64,000 nt of DNA from Desulfovibrio sp. UCD-KL4C (lineage in GTDB: Bacteria; Desulfobacterota; Desulfovibrionia; Desulfovibrionales; Desulfovibrionaceae). Both the position numbers and the translations under genes were made by a program. Each line of letters starts with the position of its first letter. Positions within the stretch are counted from its first letter, which is position 1. The notes under the pieces were generated by a model. It had not been told where the DNA came from, did no database searches, and saw only the letters and a list, made by a program, of their open reading frames with translations. Location: positions 1,002,843-1,066,842 of the forward strand of contig NZ_VCNC01000001.1 of NCBI RefSeq assembly GCF_006210265.1. Direction: 5' to 3'. This document shows, one piece after another, positions 27,191 through 36,445 of the stretch.

Positions 27191-29175
27191 TATTTATTAT
27201 AATTGTTAAGTTTACCTATTAATGAATGGAGAGATCCGGCAAGTGAGGTTATGTTTTTTACCGTATTGATAGATCTATCGACACTGTCAGATGTCTCGGT
27301 GGAGATAGTATTGATCTCTATGGTAGCCACATTTATCTGTTCACATGCTGCTGATTGTTCTTCTGTTGCTGTGGCAATAGAATGAACTTGATCAGCAGAC
27401 TCAGCTACAAGATCAACGATGGATTTAAGAGATTGCCCCGCCTCGGTGGCAAGTTCAGAGCATTGTCTGACAGAGTCTTCAGTATCGTTCATGATCGTCA
27501 GGCTGGAGGTCGTGCCATCTTGAATGCTGGAAATAGCTTTGCCTACTTCCTGTGTTGCGGTCATTGTCTTTTCAGCAAGTTTGCGGACTTCATCTGCAAC
27601 TACAGCGAAACCTCGTCCTGCTTCACCCGCTCGGGCTGCTTCAATTGCAGCGTTTAAAGCCAGAAGGTTTGTTTGGTCTGCAATGTCAGAAATGACTCCC
27701 ATAATCTGACCGATTGCTTCCGCTTGATGGCTATGTTCAGCAAGCGCGTTTTTTAAAGAAGAAGTATTGTTTTGAACTTCATCGGTCGCAGTTACAACCT
27801 GTTCAACAATCGTGAATCCTTCTGTAGCTTTTTTATTTGCTTCCGATGTGCCGTTTGAAGCATTTGCTGAACTTCCTGCAACTTCTAATATTGTAGCGTT
27901 CATCTGCTCTACGGCTGTAGCTGTTTCATGGGTGCGATCTTTTTGGTTATCAGCACCTGTTTTAATCTCACGGCTTTGCTCAGACAGTTGTTCGGTTGCG
28001 GTATTCAAGTCTACAGTAATAGTTGCAATTTCATTTGATATTGCAGACATTTTATCGATCAAAGAGTTCGCGTATTCTTTTTCTTTATGTGCTTCCAGCA
28101 TTGATTGCTTAGCTTTTTCGGCTTGTTCATTAGCTTCAACGCTTTTTAACTGTGCGTCATTCATACTCTGTTTCAGCTTAATGATCATTTGCGCAATAGT
28201 TACACGAAGCGATTCCAATTCTCCTGATAGTTCCATTTCAGAGCAAGCTTCATAATTCCCTTCGCTGACTTGCAGAGCGCATCTTTCAAGAGAATTCAGA
28301 GGGGTAAGAATAGATTTTATAATAAGTGTTATTGCAATGAGCAGTATGAGAGTAGTAGCAATCTCAACACAGATAACTATCGATGATATCGTGCTTTGTC
28401 GCTTCTGGCGAAAAACTCCAGCTTTTGCTGAGAGTTTTTTAAGAATAGGCTCCATTTGGCGGGCAATTTTTATAAACTCAACGTCATCTTTTTTAATTTT
28501 CAGTGTTAAGCTAGCATAATTTTCCATGTCACTTTGATAACTGGATAGAAGCTGTAAAATTTCTTGTTTTCTTCTTTCAGTGAAGTTGGATTGTTTAACA
28601 CGCTCTATTAAGCTGGTTATAGTTGATTTAAAATTATCAATTTGCAGGGCTTCTCTCCACATCATGAAATTTTTTTCATAGCGGCGGAGCATGTTAATCG
28701 ACCCTTCAAAAGATTTGTCTTCATCAATTATGTTTTTTTCAACTGATCGAATGGTGTCCCGCAGCTTTCCTTGCACCCCTTCTGTTGGAATAAGTCCTAA
28801 TTTTATGTAGTTATCGGAAATGGTTGAGAAGGCCGCCATGTATACAGCTGCTTGCTTTATTCCTTCTGTTGAAATCTTTTGTAAATCAGGTTCGTTAATT
28901 TTTTTAAGATATCGTACCATGATTTCATAATTCGACTTCATTCTATCAAGATACTTAGCATCCTTTCTCATCAGGAAGTTTTTTTCTTGTCTGCGTGTTT
29001 GCAGCAAAAAAACATCTGCCTTAACAGCATTGTCTTCAAGGATAATAGCTTCAGCGATTAGTTTTTCACCTACGTAATTAACAGTGAAAATTGTTGCTAA
29101 TCCTACAATTGCGCATAAACCGATGAGCCATAATTTAACTCTAATTGTCATTAGCTTGCCTTTTTTGCCATTCAA
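27190..29175 (-). CDS. Methyl-accepting chemotaxis protein with helical-bimodular sensor
   Basis: 661 residues. Membrane segment 1 (about 12-30), a periplasmic all-helical sensor (about 32-275) containing the [13 protein letters not shown] and [12 protein letters not shown] motifs typical of HBM domains, membrane segment 2 (about 280-300), HAMP (about 302-355), and a cytoplasmic signalling domain whose tip ([20 protein letters not shown]) is intact. No C-terminal CheR-binding pentapeptide is present. HBM sensors in other species bind small organic acids or polyamines; the ligand here is unknown. GGAGG precedes the start. Confidence 0.92.
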   Translation of the reverse strand: MNGKKGKLMTIRVKLWLIGLCAIVGLATIFTVNYVGEKLIAEAIILEDNAVKADVFLLQTRRQEKNFLMRKDAKYLDRMKSNYEIMVRYLKKINEPDLQKISTEGIKQAAVYMAAFSTISDNYIKLGLIPTEGVQGKLRDTIRSVEKNIIDEDKSFEGSINMLRRYEKNFMMWREALQIDNFKSTITSLIERVKQSNFTERRKQEILQLLSSYQSDMENYASLTLKIKKDDVEFIKIARQMEPILKKLSAKAGVFRQKRQSTISSIVICVEIATTLILLIAITLIIKSILTPLNSLERCALQVSEGNYEACSEMELSGELESLRVTIAQMIIKLKQSMNDAQLKSVEANEQAEKAKQSMLEAHKEKEYANSLIDKMSAISNEIATITVDLNTATEQLSEQSREIKTGADNQKDRTHETATAVEQMNATILEVAGSSANASNGTSEANKKATEGFTIVEQVVTATDEVQNNTSSLKNALAEHSHQAEAIGQIMGVISDIADQTNLLALNAAIEAARAGEAGRGFAVVADEVRKLAEKTMTATQEVGKAISSIQDGTTSSLTIMNDTEDSVRQCSELATEAGQSLKSIVDLVAESADQVHSIATATEEQSAACEQINVATIEINTISTETSDSVDRSINTVKNITSLAGSLHSLIGKLNNYNK

Positions 29176-29492
29176 CCTCCGATTCAGATAATTAGAGAGT
29201 AAAATACAAGATGATAAACTTCAATAGTAATAGTATAATAGTAACGTTTGATTTGGTTATTTTATAAAATTATAAGCATTGATTATTAATTTAATAGATA
29301 ACTATTTATTAATTATAGTTAAATTAAAAAATATTATATAATCCTCTTGTAACACAGCCTTTGTTTGTTATAAGAATGCAAGTATATGCTCATATATTCA
29401 TCTTTTGAATATTTTTTGTAGCTTTCTTTTCATCTTTTCTCCTGATAAATATATATGTTAATAGTTATAAAACATTAAACCATGAAGGATGT
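29176..29492. other. 317-base AT-rich divergent intergenic region
   Basis: The gap between the leftward chemoreceptor and the rightward mla-type operon. It is strongly AT-rich (long A/T blocks near 29290-29340) and must hold both promoters. I find no sigma-28 or sigma-54 match and no conserved structure. Confidence 0.6.
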
Positions 29493-30608
29493 ATGGGATC
29501 AGGTTTTATTAAACTTGAAAAATCAGCTAACAATATTAAGCTTTCAGGAAGGCTTGATGGTGAAGGAGCTGGGAAAATATGGGAACAGGCGCGTTCTGCC
29601 GTTTCTTCAGGCATCAATTCTGTTGATTGTTCTGCCGTTGACTATATGGACGGTGGCGGAGCTTCTCTTTTTATGATGTTGGACGTTGCTTGTCGCGATA
29701 GAGGAGCTACTTTAAGTGTTAACGCTTTGGATCCTGAATTTGTGAAATTTCTAGAACTTTTTGATGTTGAAAAAGCTGCTCCTCCAAAAACAGCAGAAGC
29801 CAAAACAACCGGTTTGTATAGTTGGGTTTGCTCTATAGGTGAATCTGCTCAAACAGTTATGAAGGATATGCGAGAGCAGATAGAATTTACGGGCAACTGC
29901 GTACTTGCTTTTTTTGATGTTTCGACAGGCCGCCGCCGTCTTCGCTGGCCTGATTTTTGGTTGTCATCTGAGAAGGTCGGTGCTGACGGATTGCCGATTA
30001 TTTTATTGATTGGTTTTTTGATGGGGCTGATTATGTCATTTCAGTCAGCTGTTTCGCTCAGGCGGTTTGGTGGTGAAATTTTTGTGCCGAACATGCTTGG
30101 GCTGGTAATGTTCAGAGAGCTTGGCCCAATGGTCACTGCTATTTTACTCGCTGGTAGAACAGGTTCTGCATTTGCTGCAGAAATCGGGACCATGAAGGTA
30201 AACGAAGAACTTGATGCGTTAAGTACTATGGGGCTTAATCCGGTAAGTTTTTTAGTTATTCCGAGAGTTCTTGCTACCGTTTTTGTGACGCCGCTTCTCA
30301 CTTTATTTTTTAATTTTATGAGCCTGGTAGGCGGAGCTATTGTCATGATGTCCATGGGGTATCCATTGGCTACATTTTGCGGAAGAGTTTTTCAAAATGT
30401 GCAGTGGATGGATTTTTCAGGTGGAATGATTAAAGCCGTTGTATTCAGTTTTCTTGTTGCCGGGATAGGGTGCCAGCGCGGTCTTGTTACTAAGTCCGGA
30501 GCAAGTGCTGTAGGTGATTCTGCAACAAGTGCAGTTGTCAGCGGTATAATTCTGATTGCTTTTTTTGACGGCATTTTTGCTGTAGTATTTTTCATGGCGG
30601 GTATTTAA
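29493..30608 (+). CDS. mlaE: MlaE-type lipid ABC permease with fused STAS domain
   Basis: 371 residues. An N-terminal STAS domain (about 1-105; VDCSAVDYMDGGGASLFMMLDVA) is followed by an MlaE/YrbE permease (about 125-371; FRELGPMVTAILLAGRTGSAFAAEIGTMKVNEELDAL). In E. coli the STAS protein MlaB is separate; here it is fused to the permease. Mla systems move phospholipids between inner and outer membranes. It heads a four-gene operon (spacing 0, -4 and -1 bases). AGGA lies before the start. Confidence 0.92.
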   Translation: MGSGFIKLEKSANNIKLSGRLDGEGAGKIWEQARSAVSSGINSVDCSAVDYMDGGGASLFMMLDVACRDRGATLSVNALDPEFVKFLELFDVEKAAPPKTAEAKTTGLYSWVCSIGESAQTVMKDMREQIEFTGNCVLAFFDVSTGRRRLRWPDFWLSSEKVGADGLPIILLIGFLMGLIMSFQSAVSLRRFGGEIFVPNMLGLVMFRELGPMVTAILLAGRTGSAFAAEIGTMKVNEELDALSTMGLNPVSFLVIPRVLATVFVTPLLTLFFNFMSLVGGAIVMMSMGYPLATFCGRVFQNVQWMDFSGGMIKAVVFSFLVAGIGCQRGLVTKSGASAVGDSATSAVVSGIILIAFFDGIFAVVFFMAGI

Positions 30609-31406
30609 TTGGGTAAGCCTGAAAAAAATATAATAGATGTTCAGAATCTGACCTGTGCATATGGTGATTTAGTCATAATAAATGATATTTCATTCGGGGT
30701 TCAGCAGGGTGAAATTTTTGTAATCCTCGGTGGATCTGGTTGTGGTAAAAGTACAGTTCTTAAGCATATGATAGGCCTTTATCCTCCTGCGCACGGGGAG
30801 ATCTTAATTGATGGAGATGACATTGGTTCCGCCAGAGGGAATGCAAGGCTCGATATTTTACGTCGTATCGGAGTTATGTATCAGATGGGAGCCCTGTTTG
30901 GTTCCATGACTCTACTGGAAAATGTTAGGCTTCCGCTTGAGGAATTTACATCCATGCCGGTTGAAGCCATGAATTATGTTGCCAGAATGAAGCTCTCCCT
31001 TGTCGGGCTCGAAGGTTCTGCTGACAAAATGCCGTCTGAATTGTCGGGGGGAATGCTTAAGCGTGGAGCAATTGCCCGTGCAATGGCGCTTGATCCTAAG
31101 ATTTTATTTCTTGATGAACCTTCAGCAGGGCTTGATCCTATTACATCTGCTGATCTTGACGAATTGATTCGAAGTCTTTCTCGTTCACTTGGGGTAACTT
31201 TTGTAATCGTAACTCATGAGCTACAATCAATTTTTTCAATAGCAGATAGAATTATTATGCTTGATAAAAATACAAAAGGCATTATTGCCGAGGGAGATCC
31301 CCGCAAATTGCGTGATAAGTCTGAGATCCCTCTAGTCCGCCAATTTTTTCATAGAGAACTGACTGAAAAGGCAAGTACCGTAACCCCAGTCATGGAGACA
31401 TTATGA
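30609..31406 (+). CDS. mlaF: MlaF-type lipid ABC transporter ATPase
   Basis: 265 residues from TTG 30609, directly after the mlaE stop. Walker A (GGSGCGKST), signature (LSGGMLKRGAIARA), Walker B (ILFLDEPSAGLDP) and switch histidine (VTHEL) are all intact. It powers the MlaE permease from the cytoplasm. It overlaps mlaD by 4 bases (ATGA). Confidence 0.94.
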   Translation: MGKPEKNIIDVQNLTCAYGDLVIINDISFGVQQGEIFVILGGSGCGKSTVLKHMIGLYPPAHGEILIDGDDIGSARGNARLDILRRIGVMYQMGALFGSMTLLENVRLPLEEFTSMPVEAMNYVARMKLSLVGLEGSADKMPSELSGGMLKRGAIARAMALDPKILFLDEPSAGLDPITSADLDELIRSLSRSLGVTFVIVTHELQSIFSIADRIIMLDKNTKGIIAEGDPRKLRDKSEIPLVRQFFHRELTEKASTVTPVMETL

Positions 31407-32548
31407 GCCGCAAGACAAATCCCTTCAGGCTGGGACTTTTTGTGATAATTGGATCGCTTCTATTTATAGTTGCACTTGCAATTTTAGGGGCAGGTAAAAT
31501 ATTTGAAAAAACAATCAAAATGGAAACTTATATCAACGAGTCCGTTAACGGTCTTGAGGTTGGTTCTCCTATTAAATTCAGAGGCGTGAAAATTGGTACT
31601 GTAAGTAAGATAGGATTTGTTACTGATGAGTACGTTGCAATAAATGAAAGTGAATTACGATATGTCTATGTCCTTGGTGAACTTGACAGTAAATTGTTTA
31701 GTACAATTGAAGGCAAGGAAATGAAGGACTCTTTGCAGATAGAAGTTGAACGCGGTCTTCGTGCTCGTCCTGTGTCACTAGGCCTTACTGGGCAGCTTTT
31801 TCTTGAAATTGATTATGTTAATCCAGAAAAAAATACTCCGCTTGAAATAACTTGGAAGCCTGAATATCTTTATGTTCCATCTGCTCCATCTATACTTAGT
31901 AGAGTTGAAGGTGCTGTAGCTTCAATCAGCGAGACTTTGGAAGATATTAGCCAAGCCAAGATTGCCGCAGCCATTGATGATGTGAGAAATGTTGCAAAAA
32001 GCGTTAGTGCGTTTTTAGATAAAGCCGATGCTGGAGAGCTCAGCAAACGGCTAAGCGGAACTCTTACTCAGGCAGAAAAGTTTATTACCCGTGTTAATGT
32101 TCTGCTTGCAGATCCGAAGGTTGATTCTTTAATGCCGGATGTTGCATCCGCGGCTCATAATTTAAAATTTGTTATGGAATCTTCTTCCGGTGATATTGTT
32201 AATGCACTAAGCGATATTCGCAAAGCTTCAGCTAGTGCTAAGAATGTCAGCGGTGATTTAGAAGGATTTCTGCAAAGCCCTGAAGGCAAGAATACTTTAA
32301 AAGATTTATCAAAAACTTTAAATAATATTGGGCAAGCTTCTGATAAGATTAAGGATGCTGCTACCAGATTTGAGGGCACACTTTCACGCGTTAATGTAAT
32401 GGTTGCAGGACAGCAGGGAAATATAGAAGCAATTTTAGAGAACGTTAGAAGACTTGTTGAAAATTTACGAGAGCTTAGCAATGAGGCTAAAAAGTACCCG
32501 TCCGGAGTGCTTTTCGGTGATCCTCCAAAAAAATCAGCGGTAAAATAA
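31403..32548 (+). CDS. mlaD: MCE-domain lipid-binding protein (MlaD family)
   Basis: 381 residues. One membrane anchor (about 11-30; LGLFVIIGSLLFIVALAIL), one MCE domain (about 38-130; SVNGLEVGSPIKFRGVKIGTV) and a long helical C-terminal tail (about 170-370). E. coli MlaD is about 183 residues, so the tail makes this closer to the longer MCE proteins that form a channel across the periplasm. It overlaps the following lipoprotein gene by 1 base. Confidence 0.92.
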   Translation: MSRKTNPFRLGLFVIIGSLLFIVALAILGAGKIFEKTIKMETYINESVNGLEVGSPIKFRGVKIGTVSKIGFVTDEYVAINESELRYVYVLGELDSKLFSTIEGKEMKDSLQIEVERGLRARPVSLGLTGQLFLEIDYVNPEKNTPLEITWKPEYLYVPSAPSILSRVEGAVASISETLEDISQAKIAAAIDDVRNVAKSVSAFLDKADAGELSKRLSGTLTQAEKFITRVNVLLADPKVDSLMPDVASAAHNLKFVMESSSGDIVNALSDIRKASASAKNVSGDLEGFLQSPEGKNTLKDLSKTLNNIGQASDKIKDAATRFEGTLSRVNVMVAGQQGNIEAILENVRRLVENLRELSNEAKKYPSGVLFGDPPKKSAVK

Positions 32549-33201
32549 TGGAGCGGACTGTGAAAAAATATGTCTCAAAAAAAATGATAACAGTATGCGT
32601 AGCAGCCTGTTTCTTAATGGTTGCATCTGCTGGATGTGTTAAGCTTGAACGTCCATCTCTTGATCGTAAATATTATACTTTGTCAGCTGCTCGCAGTGGG
32701 CAGGCTGTTTATACTAATGGAAACTTAGAAAATTTAATTGTTCGGCGTATTAAAGTCTCACCTCGTTATGAGGATAGAGATTTAGTTTATCGCGTATCTG
32801 AAAATGGCTATGAATCTGATTACTATAATGCTTTTTTTGTGGCGCCGGCTTCCATGGTGACACAAGAGCTTAAAGTCTGGATGGCGGATTCAGGTATTTT
32901 TGCGAATGTTCTGGGTACTGATAGCATGGGAACAGGAGAATTCCTGCTTGAAGGGGCTGTAAACTCTATATACGGAGATCTTAGTGGCTCTTCGCCTAAG
33001 GCTGTTATCAATATGCAATTTTTTATGATTGATAATTCAGACGCGGATATGCCGATTATTTATTCGCGAACATTTAACAAGGAAGTTGTTGCAAAATCGT
33101 CTAGCGCATCAGCGATTGTTGTTGCAATGAATAAAGGGATCACTGATATTTTTAGTGAACTTGAGAAAGATATTGCTGCTGTTGTAAAAGTTAAAAACTA
33201 A
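32548..33201 (+). CDS. ABC-type transport auxiliary lipoprotein (PqiC/YmbA-like)
   Basis: 217 residues. A lipoprotein signal ends at Cys30 (ASAGC). The mature protein starts with a YYTLSAARSG-like segment and ends with a DIFSELEKDIAAVV helix, the pattern of the ABC_trans_aux family (PqiC/YmbA). It would sit in the outer membrane and receive or pass lipids from the MlaD-type protein. The start shares one base with the mlaD stop. Confidence 0.85.
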   Translation: MERTVKKYVSKKMITVCVAACFLMVASAGCVKLERPSLDRKYYTLSAARSGQAVYTNGNLENLIVRRIKVSPRYEDRDLVYRVSENGYESDYYNAFFVAPASMVTQELKVWMADSGIFANVLGTDSMGTGEFLLEGAVNSIYGDLSGSSPKAVINMQFFMIDNSDADMPIIYSRTFNKEVVAKSSSASAIVVAMNKGITDIFSELEKDIAAVVKVKN

Positions 33202-33232
33202 AAGCACAGGTTGTGGCCATTTTTTGTTGCCA

Positions 33233-34372
33233 TTAAAAGTAGACTCTGTTTTTACCTTTTATTTTAGCTCGGTACATATTTTCATCCGCGCGCTTTAACA
33301 TTTCATCAAGAGATTCTTCAGGCTGGTACTGTGCGATACCAATGCTCATGGTTTTTTGAACTGGGTCGCCGCTATTTGGATGAAACTCTTTTTGGGCTAA
33401 AGTTATGCGTATTTCTTCTGCTATTCTGATAGCTTCTTTCTGCTCAGTTTCAGGAAGGACAGTGATGAACTCCTCACCTCCGTACCTGAAAGCACTGTCA
33501 AACTCGCGCAGAGAATCTTTGATGATTCTGCTTACACTTTTCAATACAACATCACCTGCGGAGTGCCCGTAAGAGTCATTGAAGTTTTTAAAATTATCTA
33601 CGTCCATCAGTAGGATGCATAGTGGTGTTTTATTCTTTTTATTTCTGGCTAGTTCACTACGTGCTACATCTTGTAAATGTCTACGGTTATAAAGACCTGT
33701 CAACGGGTCTGTAATGCTGAGACTTTTGAACATTTCTTCGCTTTCCCGCAATTTTTTTTCAGCTTTTTTTCTTTCAGATATTTCTTTTTCAAGTATTAAA
33801 TTTTTATCATCAAGTTCATGTAATAGAATCGAGAGTTGTGCGGAATTGTCTTCCTGCAGTTCTTTCACTTCCATTAGCTCTTGAATTAGTTCTTCGTTGC
33901 GGAGTTTATTTTCTTTTTCTTTGGTAATGTTTTTAAATATGCATATTGAAGTGTCGCACGAATTACTGTCTTCTTTGAGGTGCTTTATAGACATATCAAC
34001 CCAAATTTCTTCATGGTTTTTATTAACCATTTGGAAAGTTAAGTTCGTACTATCTATAACGTTAGAAGAAATATTTTTTATAAAGTCGGCAGTGCTTTTA
34101 TTAGGTGAAAGCATAATTTGATGAATGGGTTTCATCAAAATTTCATCTTGCGAAAATCCAGTAATATTATTGAACATTTTATTGGCGAAAACAATCTTTC
34201 CACCATCGTTTAGTACAACAATAGCAGAAGCAGCGTGTATAAAAAGATCTTTAAATTTAGCTTGTCCGCATTCAGGGCACTTTATTGCAATTTGCTGCTT
34301 GAGCTCTTCATACTTTCGACGTAAAAAATTAATTTCAGCGGTGTCCGCTGAAATCTTTAGTCCCTTGTTCAT
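33233..34372 (-). CDS. PAS-GGDEF diguanylate cyclase
   Basis: 379 residues from ATG 34372, chosen because GGGGG lies 5 bases upstream; an in-frame start at 34441 would add 23 residues. A short N-terminal helix with a CPEC pair is followed by a PAS domain (about 42-155; IVVLNDGGKIVFANKMF), a coiled coil (about 160-215) and a GGDEF domain (about 220-379). The active site GGEEF is intact, and an RxxD inhibitory site lies five residues before it, so an active, product-inhibited c-di-GMP synthase is expected. No membrane segment. It faces the mla operon end to end. Confidence 0.93.
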   Translation of the reverse strand: MNKGLKISADTAEINFLRRKYEELKQQIAIKCPECGQAKFKDLFIHAASAIVVLNDGGKIVFANKMFNNITGFSQDEILMKPIHQIMLSPNKSTADFIKNISSNVIDSTNLTFQMVNKNHEEIWVDMSIKHLKEDSNSCDTSICIFKNITKEKENKLRNEELIQELMEVKELQEDNSAQLSILLHELDDKNLILEKEISERKKAEKKLRESEEMFKSLSITDPLTGLYNRRHLQDVARSELARNKKNKTPLCILLMDVDNFKNFNDSYGHSAGDVVLKSVSRIIKDSLREFDSAFRYGGEEFITVLPETEQKEAIRIAEEIRITLAQKEFHPNSGDPVQKTMSIGIAQYQPEESLDEMLKRADENMYRAKIKGKNRVYF

Positions 34373-34605
34373 ATCAACCCCCAGTTCCACCTTTGATTGA
34401 ATATTAGAGACACAAACTACACTGATTCTGTTACTAATCAAGTTTTTTTATGGAACATAAATTATAATCATACAGTGATGTATATAAAAATAAATAAAAT
34501 AGTATTGTTGCGAGGCACTTGCTCTTTTATAAATTTTAGACAAGTATGTCATCGCACTTTGCGAATAAAGCAAAGAAGTAAAATAGTTAAGGGAATAAAA
34601 AAACG

Positions 34606-35208
34606 ATGATTACAATGAAGCTTCTTCTTTCACCGGTTATATGTGCGCTAATCGGTTGGGTTACAAATTTTCTTGCTGTTAAAATGCTTTTTCACCCGCA
34701 TAAGGCTATTCACATTGGTCCATTTGTTATTCAGGGTATTTTCCCTAAACGACAAAAGGAACTTGCTAAGAGCCTAGGAGAAATGATTGAACGTGAGCTG
34801 ATATCACATGCTGATATTAAAAACGTTATTAATGATCCTTCTTTTATTGATAAACATAAAGATGTTGTTCTGGAATATCTTGATTTGTTTTTCAGAGAAA
34901 AACTGACAACTCTTCATCCAATGGTCGGGATGTTTCTTAACGATGATACGCTTAAGACTGTCAGGGGTATGCTCTCCAAAGAACTTGATGAAATGCTGCC
35001 CAAACTGATTAATACAACTGCATCAGAACTTGAATGCTCACTCGATTTTAAATGCCTTGTTCAGGATAAAGTTGAATGCTTTTCAATGGAACAGCTTGAA
35101 GCTATCCTTTTCGGCATAATGAAAAAAGAATTTCGTTTTATCGAAATTATCGGTGGTGTTCTTGGATTTATTATAGGTCTTATTCAGGTTGGTATTTTTC
35201 TTTTATAA
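34606..35208 (+). CDS. DUF445 family membrane protein
   Basis: 200 residues. The N-terminal helix with IGWVTNFLAVKMLFHPHKAI and the IFPKRQKELAKSLGE segment are the DUF445 signature. A second hydrophobic helix lies at the very C-terminus (about 180-200), so it is anchored at both ends. It is short for the family, which often reaches 400 residues. Function unknown. An ATG at 34615 is an alternative start. Confidence 0.85.
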   Translation: MITMKLLLSPVICALIGWVTNFLAVKMLFHPHKAIHIGPFVIQGIFPKRQKELAKSLGEMIERELISHADIKNVINDPSFIDKHKDVVLEYLDLFFREKLTTLHPMVGMFLNDDTLKTVRGMLSKELDEMLPKLINTTASELECSLDFKCLVQDKVECFSMEQLEAILFGIMKKEFRFIEIIGGVLGFIIGLIQVGIFLL

Positions 35209-35251
35209 GTTTAAGCTTATATTTATTCTTTAGTGGCTATAATATGAAACG

Positions 35252-35291
35252 AAAAAAGCGTCTCTGGAATTTAATCTAGAGACGCTTTTTT
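35252..35291. terminator. Bidirectional terminator between the DUF445 gene and rpe
   Basis: A 14-pair stem (35252-35265 with 35278-35291) with six A on one side and six T on the other. Confidence 0.92.
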
Positions 35292-35309
35292 GTTGTTTAT
35301 AAGCTGGAA

Positions 35310-35981
35310 CTATTTGCCTGCGCAACGTTCAACAAATAATTTATGACGTTCTGCGTAAGGAGGAAACTTAAAGAAAGCTGAACCTGAAACAAGTACGTCA
35401 GCGCCGGCTTCTACAAGTTCTCTACAGTTATTAATGGTGACACCTCCGTCGAGTTGAATGAGGGTGTCAGCTCCCTGTTCAGTTATCATGGTTTTTAAAT
35501 CCCTGACTTTATCGGTGCAGAAAGGAATATATTTCTGTCCTCCGAAACCAGGGTTAACGCTCATGATAAGAACCATATACAACTGCGGAATCAGGTATTT
35601 AATTGATTCCAAAGGAGTTGCAGGGTTGAGGGCAATCGCTGGTTTAGCTCCGGCTTCAACAATAGCTGTAACAGCTCTTTCAAGGTGATTTGTAGATTCC
35701 GCGTGAATACAGATAAGATCTGCTCCGGCATCTGCAAATTCAGTAATATATCTTTCAGGCTGCTCAATCATCAGATGACAGTCGAAAAACAAATTACATT
35801 CTTTACGCATTGATTTGATTACAGGTGGGCCAAAAGTGATATTAGGTACGAATTTACCGTCCATGACATCTAAGTGAGCCCATTTAAGTCCGGCCTCTTC
35901 GAGAGCTTTAAGTTCGTCGGCAAGCCTACTGAAATCGCATGAAAGCAGTGATGGTGAAATAATGGTTTCTTTTTCAGCCAT
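35310..35981 (-). CDS. rpe: Ribulose-phosphate 3-epimerase
   Basis: 223 residues, a TIM-barrel enzyme interconverting ribulose 5-phosphate and xylulose 5-phosphate. SPSLLSCDFSRLADEL, HLDVMDGKFVPNITFG, DCHLMIEQPERY, MSVNPGFGGQ and LDGGV segments carry the metal and substrate residues. Its start overlaps the ahbB stop by one base, so it is the last gene of the heme operon, an odd partner for a pentose-phosphate enzyme. Confidence 0.95.
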   Translation of the reverse strand: MAEKETIISPSLLSCDFSRLADELKALEEAGLKWAHLDVMDGKFVPNITFGPPVIKSMRKECNLFFDCHLMIEQPERYITEFADAGADLICIHAESTNHLERAVTAIVEAGAKPAIALNPATPLESIKYLIPQLYMVLIMSVNPGFGGQKYIPFCTDKVRDLKTMITEQGADTLIQLDGGVTINNCRELVEAGADVLVSGSAFFKFPPYAERHKLFVERCAGK

Positions 35982-36445
35982 TAGTCATTCTCCTTGTCAT
36001 CATCCATATTAAAATCAACTTTAATTTTAAACATGGAACTTGCCGGAAGGTTCAGAATTTTGATTCCAGTTTTATCGGTGATAGACTGGAGAGTATTAAC
36101 AACATTATCCAAATCTGTTCCGATGTAAGTGAACCATATGTTGAATTCATTTTCGCGCAGATAGTTGTGAGTAACACCTTTGTGTCTATTCACTTCTGTA
36201 ACAAATTCATCAATCTTGTCTTCGGGAACTTTCGCCGCACAAAGAGTTGATTTCCAGCCAAGCTCTCTTGAACCGAAGTTTGCGCCGATTCGGCGGATAA
36301 CTCCGTCTTTTCTAAGCTTTGTTACGCGACTTAAGGTTTCTTCTTCGGTGATTCCTATCTTTTCGCCTACAACCGCGTAAGGGCGGGTGGCGATAGGGAA
36401 TTCTGATTGGATAATACCAAGTATCTGCTTATCGACTGCGTCCAT
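35981..36445 (-). CDS. ahbB: Siroheme decarboxylase subunit, Lrp-like (AhbA/AhbB)
   Basis: 154 residues with an Lrp/AsnC-like fold: a degenerate helix-turn-helix (about 3-60) and a C-terminal RAM-like domain. The GVIRRIGANFGSRELGWKSTLCA and GVTHNYLRENEFNIWFTYIG segments are those of the AhbA/AhbB (NirD/L/G/H) family, in which the heterodimer decarboxylates siroheme to 12,18-didecarboxysiroheme. Only one subunit gene is present here. The assignment as AhbB rather than AhbA rests on its place beside ahbD. The partner must be elsewhere. Confidence 0.85.
   Translation of the reverse strand: MDAVDKQILGIIQSEFPIATRPYAVVGEKIGITEEETLSRVTKLRKDGVIRRIGANFGSRELGWKSTLCAAKVPEDKIDEFVTEVNRHKGVTHNYLRENEFNIWFTYIGTDLDNVVNTLQSITDKTGIKILNLPASSMFKIKVDFNMDDDKEND

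Noticed and set aside
27203-28519. Several plus-strand open frames of 60-147 codons opposite the chemoreceptor gene
   Set aside because: They mirror the codon pattern of the minus-strand gene and have no ribosome sites or family resemblance.
34397-34609. A 70-residue plus-strand reading frame before the DUF445 gene
   Set aside because: It overlaps the promoter side of the GGDEF gene, has no ribosome site, odd composition and no recognisable family.
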